Source of the DNA: Trichobilharzia regenti
Taxonomy: Eukaryota > Platyhelminthes > Trematoda > Strigeidida > Schistosomatidae
DNA length: 64,000 nt
Assembly: GCA_944472135.2 (NCBI GenBank)
Contig: OX235268.1
Span: forward strand, 11,290,589-11,354,588
Direction of reading: 5' to 3'
Part shown: positions 23,700 to 35,719 of the stretch, one piece after another
Layout: each line of letters opens with the position of its first letter
How positions within the stretch are numbered: the first letter of the stretch is position 1
Made by a program: the position numbers and the translations under genes
Notes under the pieces: generated by a model
Told to the model about the DNA's origin: nothing
Databases searched by the model: none
What the model saw: the letters and a program-made list of their open reading frames with translations, nothing else

Positions 23700-24720
23700 C
23701 AATTAACTCTCTGGATTGTCTTGTTAAAGCAAACTGACGACGAACTAAAGTTCACCATATTCGAGAGACGAATACTATCAAACAATAAGACAGCTTTGGT
23801 GGATGTTAAAGATATGTTTCCTAAAATGACACAAACCATCTGTGTTCATAAGATAAAGTGTTCAGAATATGAGGCTTGCCATATAGGGGAAACCAGTAGA
23901 CAAGTGAATGTCAGACTGAATGCACACGTAGTGTGCACGAAACGTACTTCTACAAAAGTCTAGAAATGAAATCAGCCATATCAACTGATGCTATATTAAA
24001 TGGACTTCAGATAGATCTCGAAAATGTTGAAATTTGGGAAAAAGCTTTCATTCACATAGAGAAAGACTAGTCTCTGAAGCTTTGCATATTTTAGCGACAT
24101 TGAATGCAACAAATAGGAGAGAAGGGATAGACTTTTCATCTGTTTTGTAGACTCTAATGACACAAAACAGAAGAGACAAAATACAGATGTATTCAAATGT
24201 TGATTCGCAGGGATTTGGCCGGTCACAGGATTTTCGTCATGGGCTGACATATGTTACAGAACCGTTGGAAAGCCAGTGACCAATGAAAATCTCTTTTATC
24301 CTAGTTTGGACCTCTTCAGTAGTACGCACCCAGAGGGGTTCTAATTTAAGCATTTCCTTTTACAAGACAAGTCATTAGAACACTATCCAGTGGACAGTGA
24401 GCTCTCACTCTATCCAATTCACGATATACTGCAACTGTTAGCTAATGCCATCCGCTAGTAAATGTCTTGACACCCATACTTTTGTATCACACTAGTTAAG
24501 ACTTCCCATGTGTGACAGTCTATCATCACGCATAACAAATACATGGTTAATGTTCACAGTTTTCTGTTGATACAAATGTATGTCAACAAGTGACGTTCAA
24601 TTTATTTAATGTTTTGACTATATATTCTGATGTTAAATAAACTTCGAATGATTTTGTTTTGGCAGCCATGGCCTACAAGGCGAAACGTTCCGAGAAGTTT
24701 TGTTTTTACTTTTTCTTAGA
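23700..24720 (+). mobile_element. Penelope-like element remnant (3' part)
   Basis: The plus strand encodes ELKFTIFERRI, then VHKIKCSEYEA, then CHIGETSRQVNVRLNAH at 23721-23963. This is a GIY-YIG endonuclease core in which YIG reads HIG. A following frame (about 23980-24110) gives LQIDLENVEIWEKAF, matching the C-terminal end of trematode PLE endonucleases. From 24230 the sequence is non-coding 3' DNA ending near CAAGGCGAAACGTTCC. The RT is missing. The 5' limit lies immediately after the SINE at 23432-23670, so the two insertions abut. Confidence 0.6.
23721..23963 (+). pseudogene. GIY-YIG endonuclease relic of the PLE
   Basis: An 80-codon open stretch. The CSEYEACHIGETSRQVNVRL motif corresponds to the PLE endonuclease signature C..C...YIGET.R.L..R. 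The first Tyr of YIG is His and one of the paired Cys is replaced by Glu. In PLEs this domain nicks the target. The frame ends at a stop, and homology continues downstream only in another frame. Confidence 0.6.
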
Positions 24721-24729
24721 CACACTGAG

Positions 24730-27700
24730 ACTATTTCAAATGATTTATAATGATTCACACTGATTCGGTGCCCAAATTATTCCAGGAAATTCTTAACATC
24801 TGCGGTATCGACACATATTTAGTCTTCAATTTCATTTCTTCATTTTAGTGCAGAAACTGAACTTTAGGTTCAATCGGAAGTGGACATGCTAATATGGTGT
24901 ACAAACTAAAGCAATAACGAAATGAATACAAAGAGAAATAGATAATTTCATATAAAAAAGTGCTGAAACCAAAGCATTCAATAGATATCTCTTCATTGAA
25001 TGTTAAACTCTAGAGGTAAAATAATTTATTTTCATAATATGTGAACGATAAACATTTTCATAGAAGAATCACACTTAAATGAGAAAGGACAGCAGCTGTA
25101 CTTACAAATATAGTCTAGAAAGGTGTTGAAAAATAAGGAAATCAAATTCATAGATAAACTTCTATAAAGTAGAACCTGAGAAGGATGATAAATTGTATTT
25201 CCTCTAAATGAAACTATTTATTCCACTGAAAACGAAATAATCCATATAACCGTATAAAACTTGAACGTTTGGAGACGTAAGAACGTCAATCCAAATCAAC
25301 TCCATTAAGAATGTCTCGGTCCACAACTACATACATTTATTTTATTGTCACTAAAATATGCTGGAGAGTATAGTGCACTATGCAAAACCATCCCGAATCA
25401 AATGTGAATAAAGAATGATATTTTGATAAAATTTATCAGTCACCAGGCAAAATATCCGCGAACTTAGGGATTCAACAGTTGTGGCTTAATCAGCGTAAGT
25501 GCATAAGGCTAAGATAACGAAAACTCATTACCCCTGACGTACTTTTGATAATAAAGTTTCATAAACAGCAATAGTCTTCTGCAATATAACGAGTCGTCGG
25601 TCGATAATCTGAATAATTATTTTCATCGAAATGTTGGCTCTTAAACTGTAATTTTTGTTGCTGTAACCATTCGTCCTGTCAGTGTCTTGTCATGATGGTT
25701 TTTGTGTCAGTTAAACATTAAATAATCTCCAAGTCACCAGCTTGTCTTCTGATATATTCGAGTGATTGAAGTTCATAGTATTCTGAGTTGCGTCTGTTGA
25801 TTTTCTTTTGGCGGCATAAGCTTGAGGATTGATGGGTTGGGAGTTACTGAAACAGGTGCATTTACATAAACATGTAAAATATTTGGACAAATGGCATTCA
25901 GATTTTTGCGAGAATCGCGTGCAAATTAAAACGGAGAACATTTGTGCTTACATTCATTGCCTTTAAAGAACAAATATGTAAGGTTATTAGATACATAAAC
26001 TTTTATAAAGTGAATCATAAGGAAGAATTATAAAATTATTTCACTCAAATGATTCTAATTTATCCCACCGAAAATGGAAATTCTTCAAATAATTGTAAAT
26101 TAACCTGAAAGTCTGGAAACGTAGGAACGTCCAGATAGCTTCAACTATCGATGACGTCATAATCACTATTAAGTTATAAAACATTCAGCAGTTTAGGCGT
26201 TAATTAATGGATTTGTATTGAAAATTTGCAATGCAACTCTTACTACACTCACCTTTTGTTCCAACTGTCGAAATTCAAATATTTTCCAAAGAATCGTGTG
26301 TGAAAGGATTACGTTGTTTTGTAAAATAAAGCATTAAAGATGACACAATATGTTACCGTGATGCAATCCTTCAGTGAAGTTGTAAATGAAAGACACTAGG
26401 TGAAAATTCCTCCTGCTTCCTTCGTTCATGATCACTTGTGTTCTTTCGTAGTATAGTGTAACAATTTCTCTATTTAAAACTTTTCCTTAGGTTGCCTCAA
26501 ACAAATTGATTAAACATGCAGAAATATGTGTTCGGCTGAAAAAAATTGACCTAGTGTTCAGCGGTTTCTTCTCACCAGCTGAGCGTTCCAGTATTTAATG
26601 GCAGAATAATGCGTGTTTTTCCGGTAGGTCCATTATTACTCCTCTCAAGATTCAATTTTTTATTTTCGTTCCAATAATATACGTTATGTATTGAAGCACA
26701 ATCCATGTCCCTATTTCTGTTGGATTAACACAATGTCTGAAGGCAAACATCAGACATGATTTGGCGAAAATGATGATGTGATAAAGCAATGTTTTTCAGA
26801 AACAATGTGATGATTCTGTCTGAATAATGACTGCTTTACGAAATTTGGTGCTCTGTGACATACATTTCACAGCATTTACAAACATTTAAACCATTGCTGT
26901 CTAGATGAGTGTATAAATTCGAGCTTGCTGACTCAGTTCTTGAAGACTATTTGCTGATTGCAATTCATACTTCATTAAGGTTCTACAGATAGTATCGTTC
27001 ACATTAGAAATAGAGGTGAAGAGGTATTTCAGGTGAAAGACTCTGAAGTGTCAGGTTTATAAGTGGTTAAACAACAATGAAGTTCAATTAATTTGTAATC
27101 TTAGGTGACTTTTCAAGCTGAGTGATATGTATCTGCTTATTTCTGAAATAGATTAATCTCAGATCAGGAAATGTATTTTTCAGACATATACTACGGTACA
27201 GAAGATGCTATTGCTGCAGCAAATGCCATCGAATAACAGTCCTGAGTATATTTTTAGATTCATATTCGTCATTTACACCAAACAATACACAATTATTTTC
27301 AAAGGAAGAAAATGTATTCACTACACGATAATTCAACTAAATCTCATATTCATGAGAAAAAATTTGAACTATCAGAGTATAATGCAGAAGAAGACGAATT
27401 CTGCACATCAAACGTTTGTGAGAATCATATGTGAAAATATTGTTATGTGATGTATGACTCACATGCTAATTATAAAGATGAAATGTATTTTAAAATTATC
27501 ACTTTGATACTGATGTTGTTTAATAAACTGAAACGATATTTATATACTGTTATTTATGTTTACGACTATATTTGTGACAATGACAATTGTTATATCCATT
27601 AAAGAAGATTTGCGTCAATAACTAGTAGATGCATGTCAGATGTGAATATGTCGTCAATTATACTGTCATTCATTCGGTGATACACAATGGAGATAATGAT

Positions 27701-28230
27701 GATTTATCCAACCGATACCACTTTTCAGACCATCATTTTGAAACGACTGTCGAAAAACTGTTTCATTTAAGATATCCACCATAGCATGCTTAAAATGTTT
27801 GACAAAATGTTAAAATCAAAACCACCTTCTATTAGGAAACCTGATCATCTTGGAATTCTCCAGGAAACACTGATAACGTGAATGTTTCGCTAAAAGTCTA
27901 CGGGCACAAAATTGATTTTAAGGATGCACATTTTCTTAGTTACTTCCTGGTATAGATGACAGAAACGTTTAAACGAATACCAAGAAGAGAAATTCAGCTT
28001 GCATAAAACAACACTCATGTCGTTCAACATGCGAAATCCACCTGTAAGCATCGTCGCCCATCAAGAATCCCCACCATCAACGTTTTCATTTTCATTAGTC
28101 CATGTAGCGATGGATGTTACGCTAATAGTCATCCACAACACAAAGATTCGCTTGTCACGAAGGAACTGTATGCTGATAACGGATTCTTCTAAAACACATT
28201 GATAGGAAGTCACAATTTGTTTAATATGTT
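24730..28230. other. AT-rich stretch without recognised feature
   Basis: ORFs up to 81 codons (27205), none with a motif. Local short sequence echoes occur (AAACGTAGGAACGTC at 26117 and AGACGTAAGAACGTCAATCC at 25270), but no clear element. Confidence 0.5.
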
Positions 28231-28234
28231 ATTA

Positions 28235-28762
28235 GATCATGTCAGATGGGATAGGATACTGTGTGTCTTGCGCCCACTCTGAATTCAAGGATGGAGTGGT
28301 TGATTGTTTTGATCATTCCACCTATCTGGAAGGTTGCTTCAGACCTACTGGATTGAAGTCACAGCTAGCATACGAAAGTCTCTTTTGGAATTTTTAAACT
28401 GACCTCCTCCCTGTAGAATGCATTTAGCCCTGTACTTCGCTACGACTGGACACATGGTGTCGGGAAGTAGTTAGTCACAAACCAGATTCTTGTGACTCTG
28501 TCTCTTACACTCACCCATTAGGTGGTGTAGTTTGGTCAGACGTAGTGGTGGGTTGTAATGGAAGTTCTACAAATTGGAATGACTGGCATTTGTGTTACAC
28601 ATGCCATGCTATTGCTTCCTTTATTAGCCGACCTATGGCAGTGTTACAAATACGTTAGAGGTGACCTGTCCTGAAAAGTGGAGTCTATCAGTCATAACTT
28701 TGGGTGACGGTGCAAGCCACAGGGGGCACAGGAGCACCACTGTTTTACGGCTCATTGATCCA
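28235..28762. other. GC-richer island of unknown origin
   Basis: Base composition rises visibly above the flanks. The minus strand has open stretches, for example VLLCPLWLAPSPKVM at 28633-28830, broken by several stops further along. I do not recognise the sequence. It abuts the SINE tail at 28765, so it could be an older mobile element or exapted host DNA. Confidence 0.35.
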
Positions 28763-28764
28763 CC

Positions 28765-28990
28765 ATATCGCACAATTATTTTTTGGTTAAATTTATTCCT
28801 TTGAGTTCCAAATGAAACATAGAGCTTCAAGATAAATAAAGCTTTGAAATTTCTATAGCTGGGGTTTCATTTTTACGGAACTAATCTCCTATTCACATGT
28901 CGAACTGTCTCTCTTCACTGGACTTGCAACAGGCTTAGCGAGATTTATGAGAGCATCAGCTGACAACTGAAAACTAGACCACATAAAGGG
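28765..28990 (-). mobile_element. SINE body and RTE-type tail, diverged
   Basis: The minus strand reads AGTCCAGTGAAGAGAGACAG, CCGTAAAAATGAAACCCC, then TTGAAGCTCTATGTTTCATT, GGAACTCAAAGGAATAAATT. These match, in order, the body and tail phrases of the SINE at 50940-51175. The tRNA-like head is missing. Confidence 0.6.
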
Positions 28991-28999
28991 CTAGTGAGG

Positions 29000-31260
29000 A
29001 CTATGCGGTTTATCTAGTGACGTACGAATTTCGTTTGTTCTCGATTAGATTATCTAATCTCTTCCTAATTTGTGGTTACCAAAGTTTATTGTCGTTTACT
29101 TTCTTTTTCTTCTTACACTTGCTGATTATGAAGTGTGAAAACTTGATGTTTTACACTTAAGATCAAAGTTCTGTGCTGAAAATTCAATTCACTTTCCCAA
29201 TACCATGTCTTAATGTTGGGATGATCTGACAGGAACACATTATTGCGACAGTGACTATACCACTGAGGGAGAAAATCACAGGAAGTGTTACTTTCTGTTC
29301 ATAACAAATATCATATTTGTTTGATAATATTACAATATCACCGGCCGTATCGTTCACAGGATTCCAGTATTCATAATTCTCTCACACGAGAACGATTTTG
29401 AAAGTCTTTGTAAGATATCTGACTGCAAATCTCTCTGAAATGTGATGCTGTCACAAAGCTGTATTCGCTCTTAGTTGATGATGTCGTGAATTTCATAATA
29501 ATTTACAGGAAGTTTAATGATATGAACAAATTGCTGAAAGCAACGTCATGCGACAAACAATTAGGAGTTCGTAAATATTTTATCCATAAAATTTGTGGTC
29601 GTTATTATTATTACTATACAATAAAGCGAAATGTCATCCCATTTAACATTTGGTGGATATTACTGACTGCATTTACAAGAAGTATACAGATGGTGAGTCA
29701 AAAATAGTGAAATACAGAGAGATGGATTCAGTCGCTGATGCTTCAGAAACAACATGTGAAACAAGAGAGGAAGACAAAGAAGAGGAATATAGAAGACAAG
29801 GTAAAAGAAACCCGAAGATATATACATACTGTGATTCTAATACACGATAGACGTGTTTTGACTATATCTGTCTACCAAATCACAAAATTCAATCCCGGAA
29901 TAACAGACATGTTGCTTCATTACATTCCATTTTTGTCATCAGTTTCACGGATAGGTGTTTGTTATTATATGCGTTTCTGATCAGTCAAACACGTTCACCT
30001 TAGTTAATTAATTATGTGCATCATTTCAATGTGTATTATCTTTCAAACAGGCCTAAGTTATCCTTATACATCGACCTGGAAACATTCTCAGGGCATTCTA
30101 TTGCACAGAAAGGAATTTAGTTCCGACCCACCAGAAATATCAAAGTTATGGTTATTCCCAGAATAATTGACTACTTACTATAATAGGCTGAAAATATATG
30201 TAGATAATGCGATTGTATGTTATTCTCCAATATGCATAGATGTCGAATAAACAAATCAATCATACTTAAGCCAAAATTATAGCCTCAGTGATAATAACCA
30301 GCATAAAAAGATATATCATTCTTTTCCACGAACCTTGTGATTTATCTTGTGATGGATAAACGATATTAATCCATTATATCTCAAGCACACTGTTATTTAT
30401 TGTGTGATCAGTTCATCACCTTTTGTCTCACCTTGGCCTTTGTCGAATTGCCAACCAATCAGAATAACTGTTGCCAATCTTTAAGAACAATCCATTCGTA
30501 CAGCTGTGAGCCGACTTTATTGCGGTGAGGAAATCGTATAAATGTGATGTGTTGTTTCCTAATAAATAAAGAGTATCTTACATTCTCAGACTAGCCATTG
30601 TCATTTGATATATGCGTGGCCCTGTGAAGCAGACAGCTCAACAGAAGAATAGGCGTATTAGCCTACCAGTTAAGTTCCTTACCGTTGTAACAATCAGCTT
30701 CACAGATATAACAGAACGCCTGTTGAATACTCCTTGAACTACTCCACTGATTATGTAAGACAAGGATGGTGTATTATGATGTTAAACAGTGCAAACTGAA
30801 TAACCTCTGTGTTCACTTCAAAATATACTTCATAGTTGCAAACTGAGAAAATCGACGAGATGTATGATAATATACACAGTAGATATTATCTTCCTAATAA
30901 AGCGCTTGAATCGATGAATCGCCTATAAACATTGTTATTCCCTGGAAATGGAAGACGTTTGAACACAAGCCAAAAGGAATCATTTTCGATTGGTGTGTTG
31001 TGGTGTCATGAGGTCTGTGTGGTTATTTAGTTTCAAGCTTTATCATTTAGAAAAAAATTCGGATACAACTGCTGTCTAATTACTTTGCCTACATTAGGAT
31101 AGGCATTAGCAGTCTAATTTAGAAAGCAGGTAAGATTTTTAGAATGAAAAGTTGCACACAAACTTTAAATGAGAGTACAACACAAAGTATTATTTCTAGA
31201 ATAACAACGAATTTATACTGAGAAATCACACAGGAAACACTTCAGTGTCAATGACAATCT
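29000..31260. other. AT-rich stretch, no gene recognised
   Basis: Short ORFs only (73 codons at 29486, 80 at 29738). Between about 30400 and 30695 there is a promoter/LTR-like arrangement (CCAATCAG, CGTATAAAT, AATAAATAAAG), discussed as a finding. Confidence 0.45.
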
Positions 31261-31434
31261 CACTACTGATTAAAATAAATTCAGTTGTGTGTGTGCCATT
31301 TTCATGTAATTGACACCTGGGTATGCCACATCAATTCAGGGTAATCACAGGTGATACTCCATGAACTGAGAGGTTGAAACAGTAAACTGGCTCCCATCCT
31401 AAATATTGAGGCGCTAAACAAACTGGTAGGGGTC

Positions 31435-33643
31435 GATTGTTTTCTAAACGATTCATGGTTGATATTAGTAAAATTTGCTTGTTTATACACTATGATTTCA
31501 ATAGGATTCTGTTTTACATTGTGAATTTATAAGGACTTTATGAGAGAAATAATAATCAGCTTACCTCCTGTTTCAGCACATTTGAAATAAAAAAATCAAC
31601 TTATCAGTAGGTTTCGACAATATGGATTGCGACTAAACATGCTGTTATAGAGATAGGAGCACAAAATAATGAACGTTTTTGATTGGACACTACTATTTAG
31701 TCGGATGTTCCTGGTCCTGACTGATAAAATTAAGTCTGCATTAAAGAAAGGACTAGTCACATCACTCTAGTTACTAATGTCCAATCAAAGCATCCAATAC
31801 AGTCCTACACGAAGTTAATGGCAAGTCAGAATAGATCAGTGGTTACGTCTCTGACTTCACTACCGTGTGACTTGAGTTCGAATCTCAGAAGGGATATGAG
31901 TTCCTTCCAGGTTCCATATATGCTCAACTGACTGGTGGGTGCCAACTAGCACGAAAGGTAGGTCCAGGGCTTCCATTCGATTGCCACCAACCATCTAATA
32001 TCATCAAATAATGAAAGTCTCGTGAATAAAAAGAGAGTGTGACCCTACACCGACCATAATTACACCCACATATAGCTTCAATCAAATGCCATTTCAAATA
32101 CCCCTCTTCAGACCGAGATTGCGTCGGTTTGAAGTGATTCAACGATTGTTTTCTAAACGATTCATGGGAGATATTAGTAAAATTTGCTGGTTAATACACT
32201 ATGATTTCAATAAGATTCTGCATTATATTGTAAATTTATACGGACTTTATGAGAAAAATAATAATCAGCTTACCTTCTGTTTAAGCACATTTGAAATGAA
32301 AACAATCTACTTATCAGTAGGTTTCGACAATATGGATTGCGACTAAACATGCTGTTATAGAGATAGGAGCACAAAATAATGAACGTTTTCGATTGGACAC
32401 TACTATTTAGTGGGATGTTCCTGGTCCTGACTGATAAAATTTAGTCGGCATCAAAGGAAGGACTGGACACATCACTCTAGTTACTAATATCCACTAAAAT
32501 TATCCAAAACAGTCCTACAGGAGGTCAATGACGAGTCAGATTAGATCAGTGGTTACGTCTCAGAAGGAATATGAGTTCCCTGAAGGTTGCAGATACGCCT
32601 TGCTGACTGAAGTCGACTAGCAAGAAACGTAGGTCCAAGGCTTCCATTCGATTGCCACCAATCATCTAATATCATCAAATAATGAAAGTCTCGTGAATTG
32701 AAATAGGGTGTGACCCTACACCAACCACAATAACACCTACATATAGCTTCAATCAAATGCCATTTCAAAATACCCCTCTTCAGACCGAGATTGCGTCGGT
32801 TTGAAGTGATTCAACGATTGTTTTCTAAACGATTCATGGGAGATATTAGTAAAATTTGCTGGTTAATACACTATGATTTCAATAAGATTCTGCATTATAT
32901 TGTAAATTTATACGGACTTTATGAGAAAAATAATAATCAGCTTACCTTCTGTTTAAGCACATTTGAAATGAAAACAATCTACTTATCAGTAGGTTTCGAC
33001 AATATGGATTGCGACTAAACATGCTGTTATAGAGATAGGAGCACAAAATAATGAACGTTTTCGATTGGACACTACTATTTAGTGGGATGTTCCTGGTCCT
33101 GACTGATAAAATTTAGTCGGCATCAAAGGAAGGACTGGACACATCACTCTAGTTACTAATATCCACTAAAATTATCCAAAACAGTCCTACAGGAGGTCAA
33201 TGACGAGTCAGATTAGATCAGTGGTTACGTCTCAGAAGGAATATGAGTTCCCTCAAGGTTGCAGATACGCCTTGCTGACTGAAGTCGACTAGCAAGAAAC
33301 GTAGGTCCAAGGCTTCCATTCGATTGCCACCAATCATCTAATATCATCAAATAATGAAAGTCTCGTGAATTGAAATAGGGTGTGACCCTACACCAACCAC
33401 AATAACACCTACATATAGCTTCAATCAAATGCCATTTCAAATACCCCTCTTCAGACCGAGATTGCGTCGGTTTGAAGTGATTCAACGATTGTTTTCTAAA
33501 CGATTCATGGGAGATATTAGTAAAATTTGCTGGTTAATACACTATGATTTCAATAGATTCTGCATTATATTGTAAATTTATACGGACTTTATGAGAAAAA
33601 TAATAATTAGCTTACTTGCTGTTGAAAAAAATTTTGAATAAAA
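31435..33643 (+). repeat. Tandem array of ~670-709-bp units (units 1-4a)
   Basis: Units start at GATTGTTTTCTAAACGATTC: 31435, 32144, 32816 and 33487, giving lengths of 709, 672 and 671 bp plus an incomplete fourth unit. Units 2 and 3 are almost identical. Unit 1 is more diverged. Units 2 and 3 lack a 35-bp block present in unit 1 (TGACTTCACTACC...GAATCTC). That block contains the box-B-like GAGTTCGAATCTC, and its loss lies between short TCTC repeats. ORFs of 60-86 codons recur only because the unit recurs. Confidence 0.9.
31815..32085 (+). mobile_element. tRNA-headed SINE with hammerhead-like segment, inside the array
   Basis: AGATCAGTGGTTACG and GAGTTCGAATCTC look like tRNA box A and box B regions. 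After GATATGAGTTCC comes CTGGTGG (31932-31938), then GTGC/GCAC stem II (31939-31942 with 31949-31952), GAAA (31953-31956) and GTC (31962-31964). The core differs from CTGATGA by two A-to-G changes. Related copies lie in the other units, at 35240-35500 and at 40612-40810. The sequence is distinct from the SINE at 22225, so this is a second hammerhead-like SINE family or a diverged branch. Confidence 0.6.
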
Positions 33644-34414
33644 GGCGTAGAATTCTGTCTGACAACAACATATCTCACATTCGAAGGAAAAATATGCCAA
33701 CAAAATGAGGGAGTAGCTATTGGATCACCTATCTCACCAATTATAGCTGACATATTCATGGATTATTGAGGGGAGAATGCCCTTAAACCATTCAGATCAT
33801 CACTAAAATGTTGGTGGAGATATGTAGACGACACACTGTTAATAGTGAGAAAAAACTATACTGAGAAACTTTTCTCACACATAAACAGACACGTGGACTC
33901 AATAAAATTCACTATGGAATTAGAGAATGAAATTGGAGAACTGCCCAAGTTAGACTGCAAACTACAAAGAATGACAGATGGTAGCATGAAAACAACGATA
34001 TATAAAAAAGCCACACATTCTGGAAGATTCCTTGATTATCACTCAGCTCATCCACTCTCGGTAAAACGAGGATTAATACAAGGTCTTGCAGATAGAATAC
34101 GTAGACTTATAACAACACCAGAGGACCAGCGTAAAGAAATAAAAGTCCTATTCAAAATGCTACTCGAAAACAACTACCCTAAAGAATTTATAAAAGATAA
34201 TATAAAAAAGAGAAAAATGAGGGTAAAACCGGAGAATAACAAGATAGAAGAATACAAAAAACAGTCACAATACCGTATGAAAATGAACATCAGAGGCAAT
34301 TCAAGAAACCTCAAAAATATCGACATTCGGACAACGTTTAAACAAACGAATCTCATCAAAAATAAAATAAATCCACTGAAAGATCCCATAAAAATGATGG
34401 ATAAAAAAATTTGA
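33644..34414 (+). pseudogene. Penelope-like reverse transcriptase, C-terminal part
   Basis: In-frame motifs are GVAIGSPISPIIADIFM (33708-33758), followed by a stop, then WWRYVDDTLLIV (33811-33846) with the catalytic YVDD. A 189-codon open frame follows (33845-34414) containing LPKLDCKLQRMTDG, SGRFLDYHSAHP and LLENNYPKEFIKDNIKK. These are the palm and thumb parts of PLE reverse transcriptases, which copy RNA at a nicked target. Fingers and earlier motifs are missing because the copy is 5'-truncated. The stop in DY*GE (near 33768) and the frame change into the endonuclease show that it is inactive. A shorter relic of the same region lies at 51239. Confidence 0.8.
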
Positions 34415-34660
34415 TTTACAAAGTATCTTGTACTAACTGTCCGACGAAATATGATGGGCAAACGTCCAGATCACTCAAAATAAGAGTGACTGAACATAAA
34501 CGTCTAACCAAAGGTCAACCAACAGGGACACAAGCTTACAAAAACTTGAGAAAAATTCATCGATAGCTGCACATGCATGGGACAAAGACCACAATGTCGA
34601 TTGGAACAATGTGTGTATTCTTAAAACTAACATGAACTAATAGAAAGAAAGACTTCTAAT
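34414..34660 (+). pseudogene. GIY-YIG endonuclease of the same PLE, frameshifted
   Basis: From 34414 the frame reads IYKVSCTNCPTKYDGQTSRS then LKIRVTEHKR, which is the GIY-YIG core with a CxxC pair (YVG changed to YDG). It stops at a TAG near 34564. The continuation, in another frame, is AAHAWDKDHNVDW at about 34570-34608, the conserved H...H of PLE endonucleases. The RT and endonuclease frames are shifted relative to each other at the RT stop codon. The related copy at 51480-51600 keeps KYVGQKPRSLKIRV. Confidence 0.7.
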
Positions 34661-34982
34661 AACGGAATCGATATTCATTAAAGTCACACCGGATACATGT
34701 AACAAGGGTGACTCAGTACAAGTATCAACAACTTGGAATATAATTCTAATACAAACACATGAATGAACGTGAAATATAATTCTGAACACACACACAAAAC
34801 ACGAATGAGCAAAAAAATTTATAATAATGAACTATATATATGAGTACAAATAATAAATGTGTGAATAAAACAAATCCAACACTGGTGTCAATACGGGCTG
34901 CAATTTTGCTCGAAATATTACCAATAACAAAAATTAACATTGTGTGTAAACTATTGAAATATAATTATACTTTATTTAAAAA

Positions 34983-35530
34983 CAGTCAACTTATCAGTAG
35001 GTTTCGACAATTTGAATTACGACTACACATGCTTAATAGAGGTGGTAGCACAATATAATGAAAGTTTTCGATTGGAGACTACTAACTAGTGGGATGTGCC
35101 TAGTGGTGACTGACAGAATTAAGTCGGCATCAAAGGAAGGACTGGACACATCACACTAGTTACTAATGTCCAATCAAAGCATCCAATACAGTCCTACACG
35201 AAGTTAATGGCAAGTCAGAATAGATCAGTGGTTACGTCTCTGACTTCACTACCGTGTGACTCGAGTTCGAATCTCAGAAGGGATATGAGTTCCTTCCAGG
35301 TTCCATATATGCTCAACTGACTGGTGGGTGCCAACTAGCACGAAAGGTAGGTCCAGGGCTTCCATTCGATTGCCACCAACCATCTAATATCATCAAATAA
35401 TGAAAGTCTCGTGAATAAAAAGAGAGTGTGACCCTACACCGACCATAATTACACCCACATATAGCTTCAATCAAATGCCATTTCCAAATACCCCTCTTCA
35501 GACTGAGATTGTATCGGTTCGAAATTACTG
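34983..35530 (+). repeat. Tandem unit 4b after the PLE insertion, with hammerhead-like SINE
   Basis: Continues unit 4: TATCAGTAGGTTTCGACAAT, the TGTCCAATCAAAGCATCC block, then a SINE with box-B-like GAGTTCGAATCTC (35263-35275). The hammerhead-like segment CTGGTGGGTGCC...GCACGAAAGGTAGGTC is at about 35321-35353. It has the full 35-bp block missing in units 2 and 3, and closely resembles unit 1. Confidence 0.8.
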
Positions 35531-35719
35531 AACGCTTGAGTTCTAAATTAAGCAATTTCCTGTCGCCTACTTGCCTTTGAATATTTCGATATTCCATAAA
35601 TTTTAATAATCTTCGGATTTGAAAGAAGGGCGTCATCTCATTCAAATTCAATTGACAATTCTGAGGGATGAAGTCGAAGCAACCGCCTGCTCGTTGTCTG
35701 GCCATATTCGAGATTATAT

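Larger units (their letters stand above)
33644..34982 (+). mobile_element. Penelope-like element, 5'-truncated insertion in tandem unit 4
   Basis: The array sequence is interrupted after TTTTGAATAAAA and resumes at 34983 with TCAACTTATCAGTAGG, the next bases of the unit. The insert begins inside the RT domain, runs through the endonuclease and ends with A-rich sequence, which fits a 5'-truncated PLE. The last 300 bp (from CACCGGATACATGTAACAAG, 34689) recur at 51939-52200. The junction shows only a few shared A residues, so a longer target duplication cannot be claimed. Confidence 0.75.

Noticed and set aside
32086..33485. Repeated ORFs of 71-86 codons on both strands
   Set aside because: They recur only because the tandem unit recurs. 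Codon content follows the repeat and no family is matched.
31435..33486. CRISPR-like or bacterial repeat array
   Set aside because: Units are about 670 bp without short repeat/spacer structure, and all other content is metazoan mobile DNA.
35313..35705. 130-codon minus-strand ORF
   Set aside because: Two thirds lie in the SINE-containing repeat unit and the same frame is cut short in the other units. The remaining part lacks supporting motifs.
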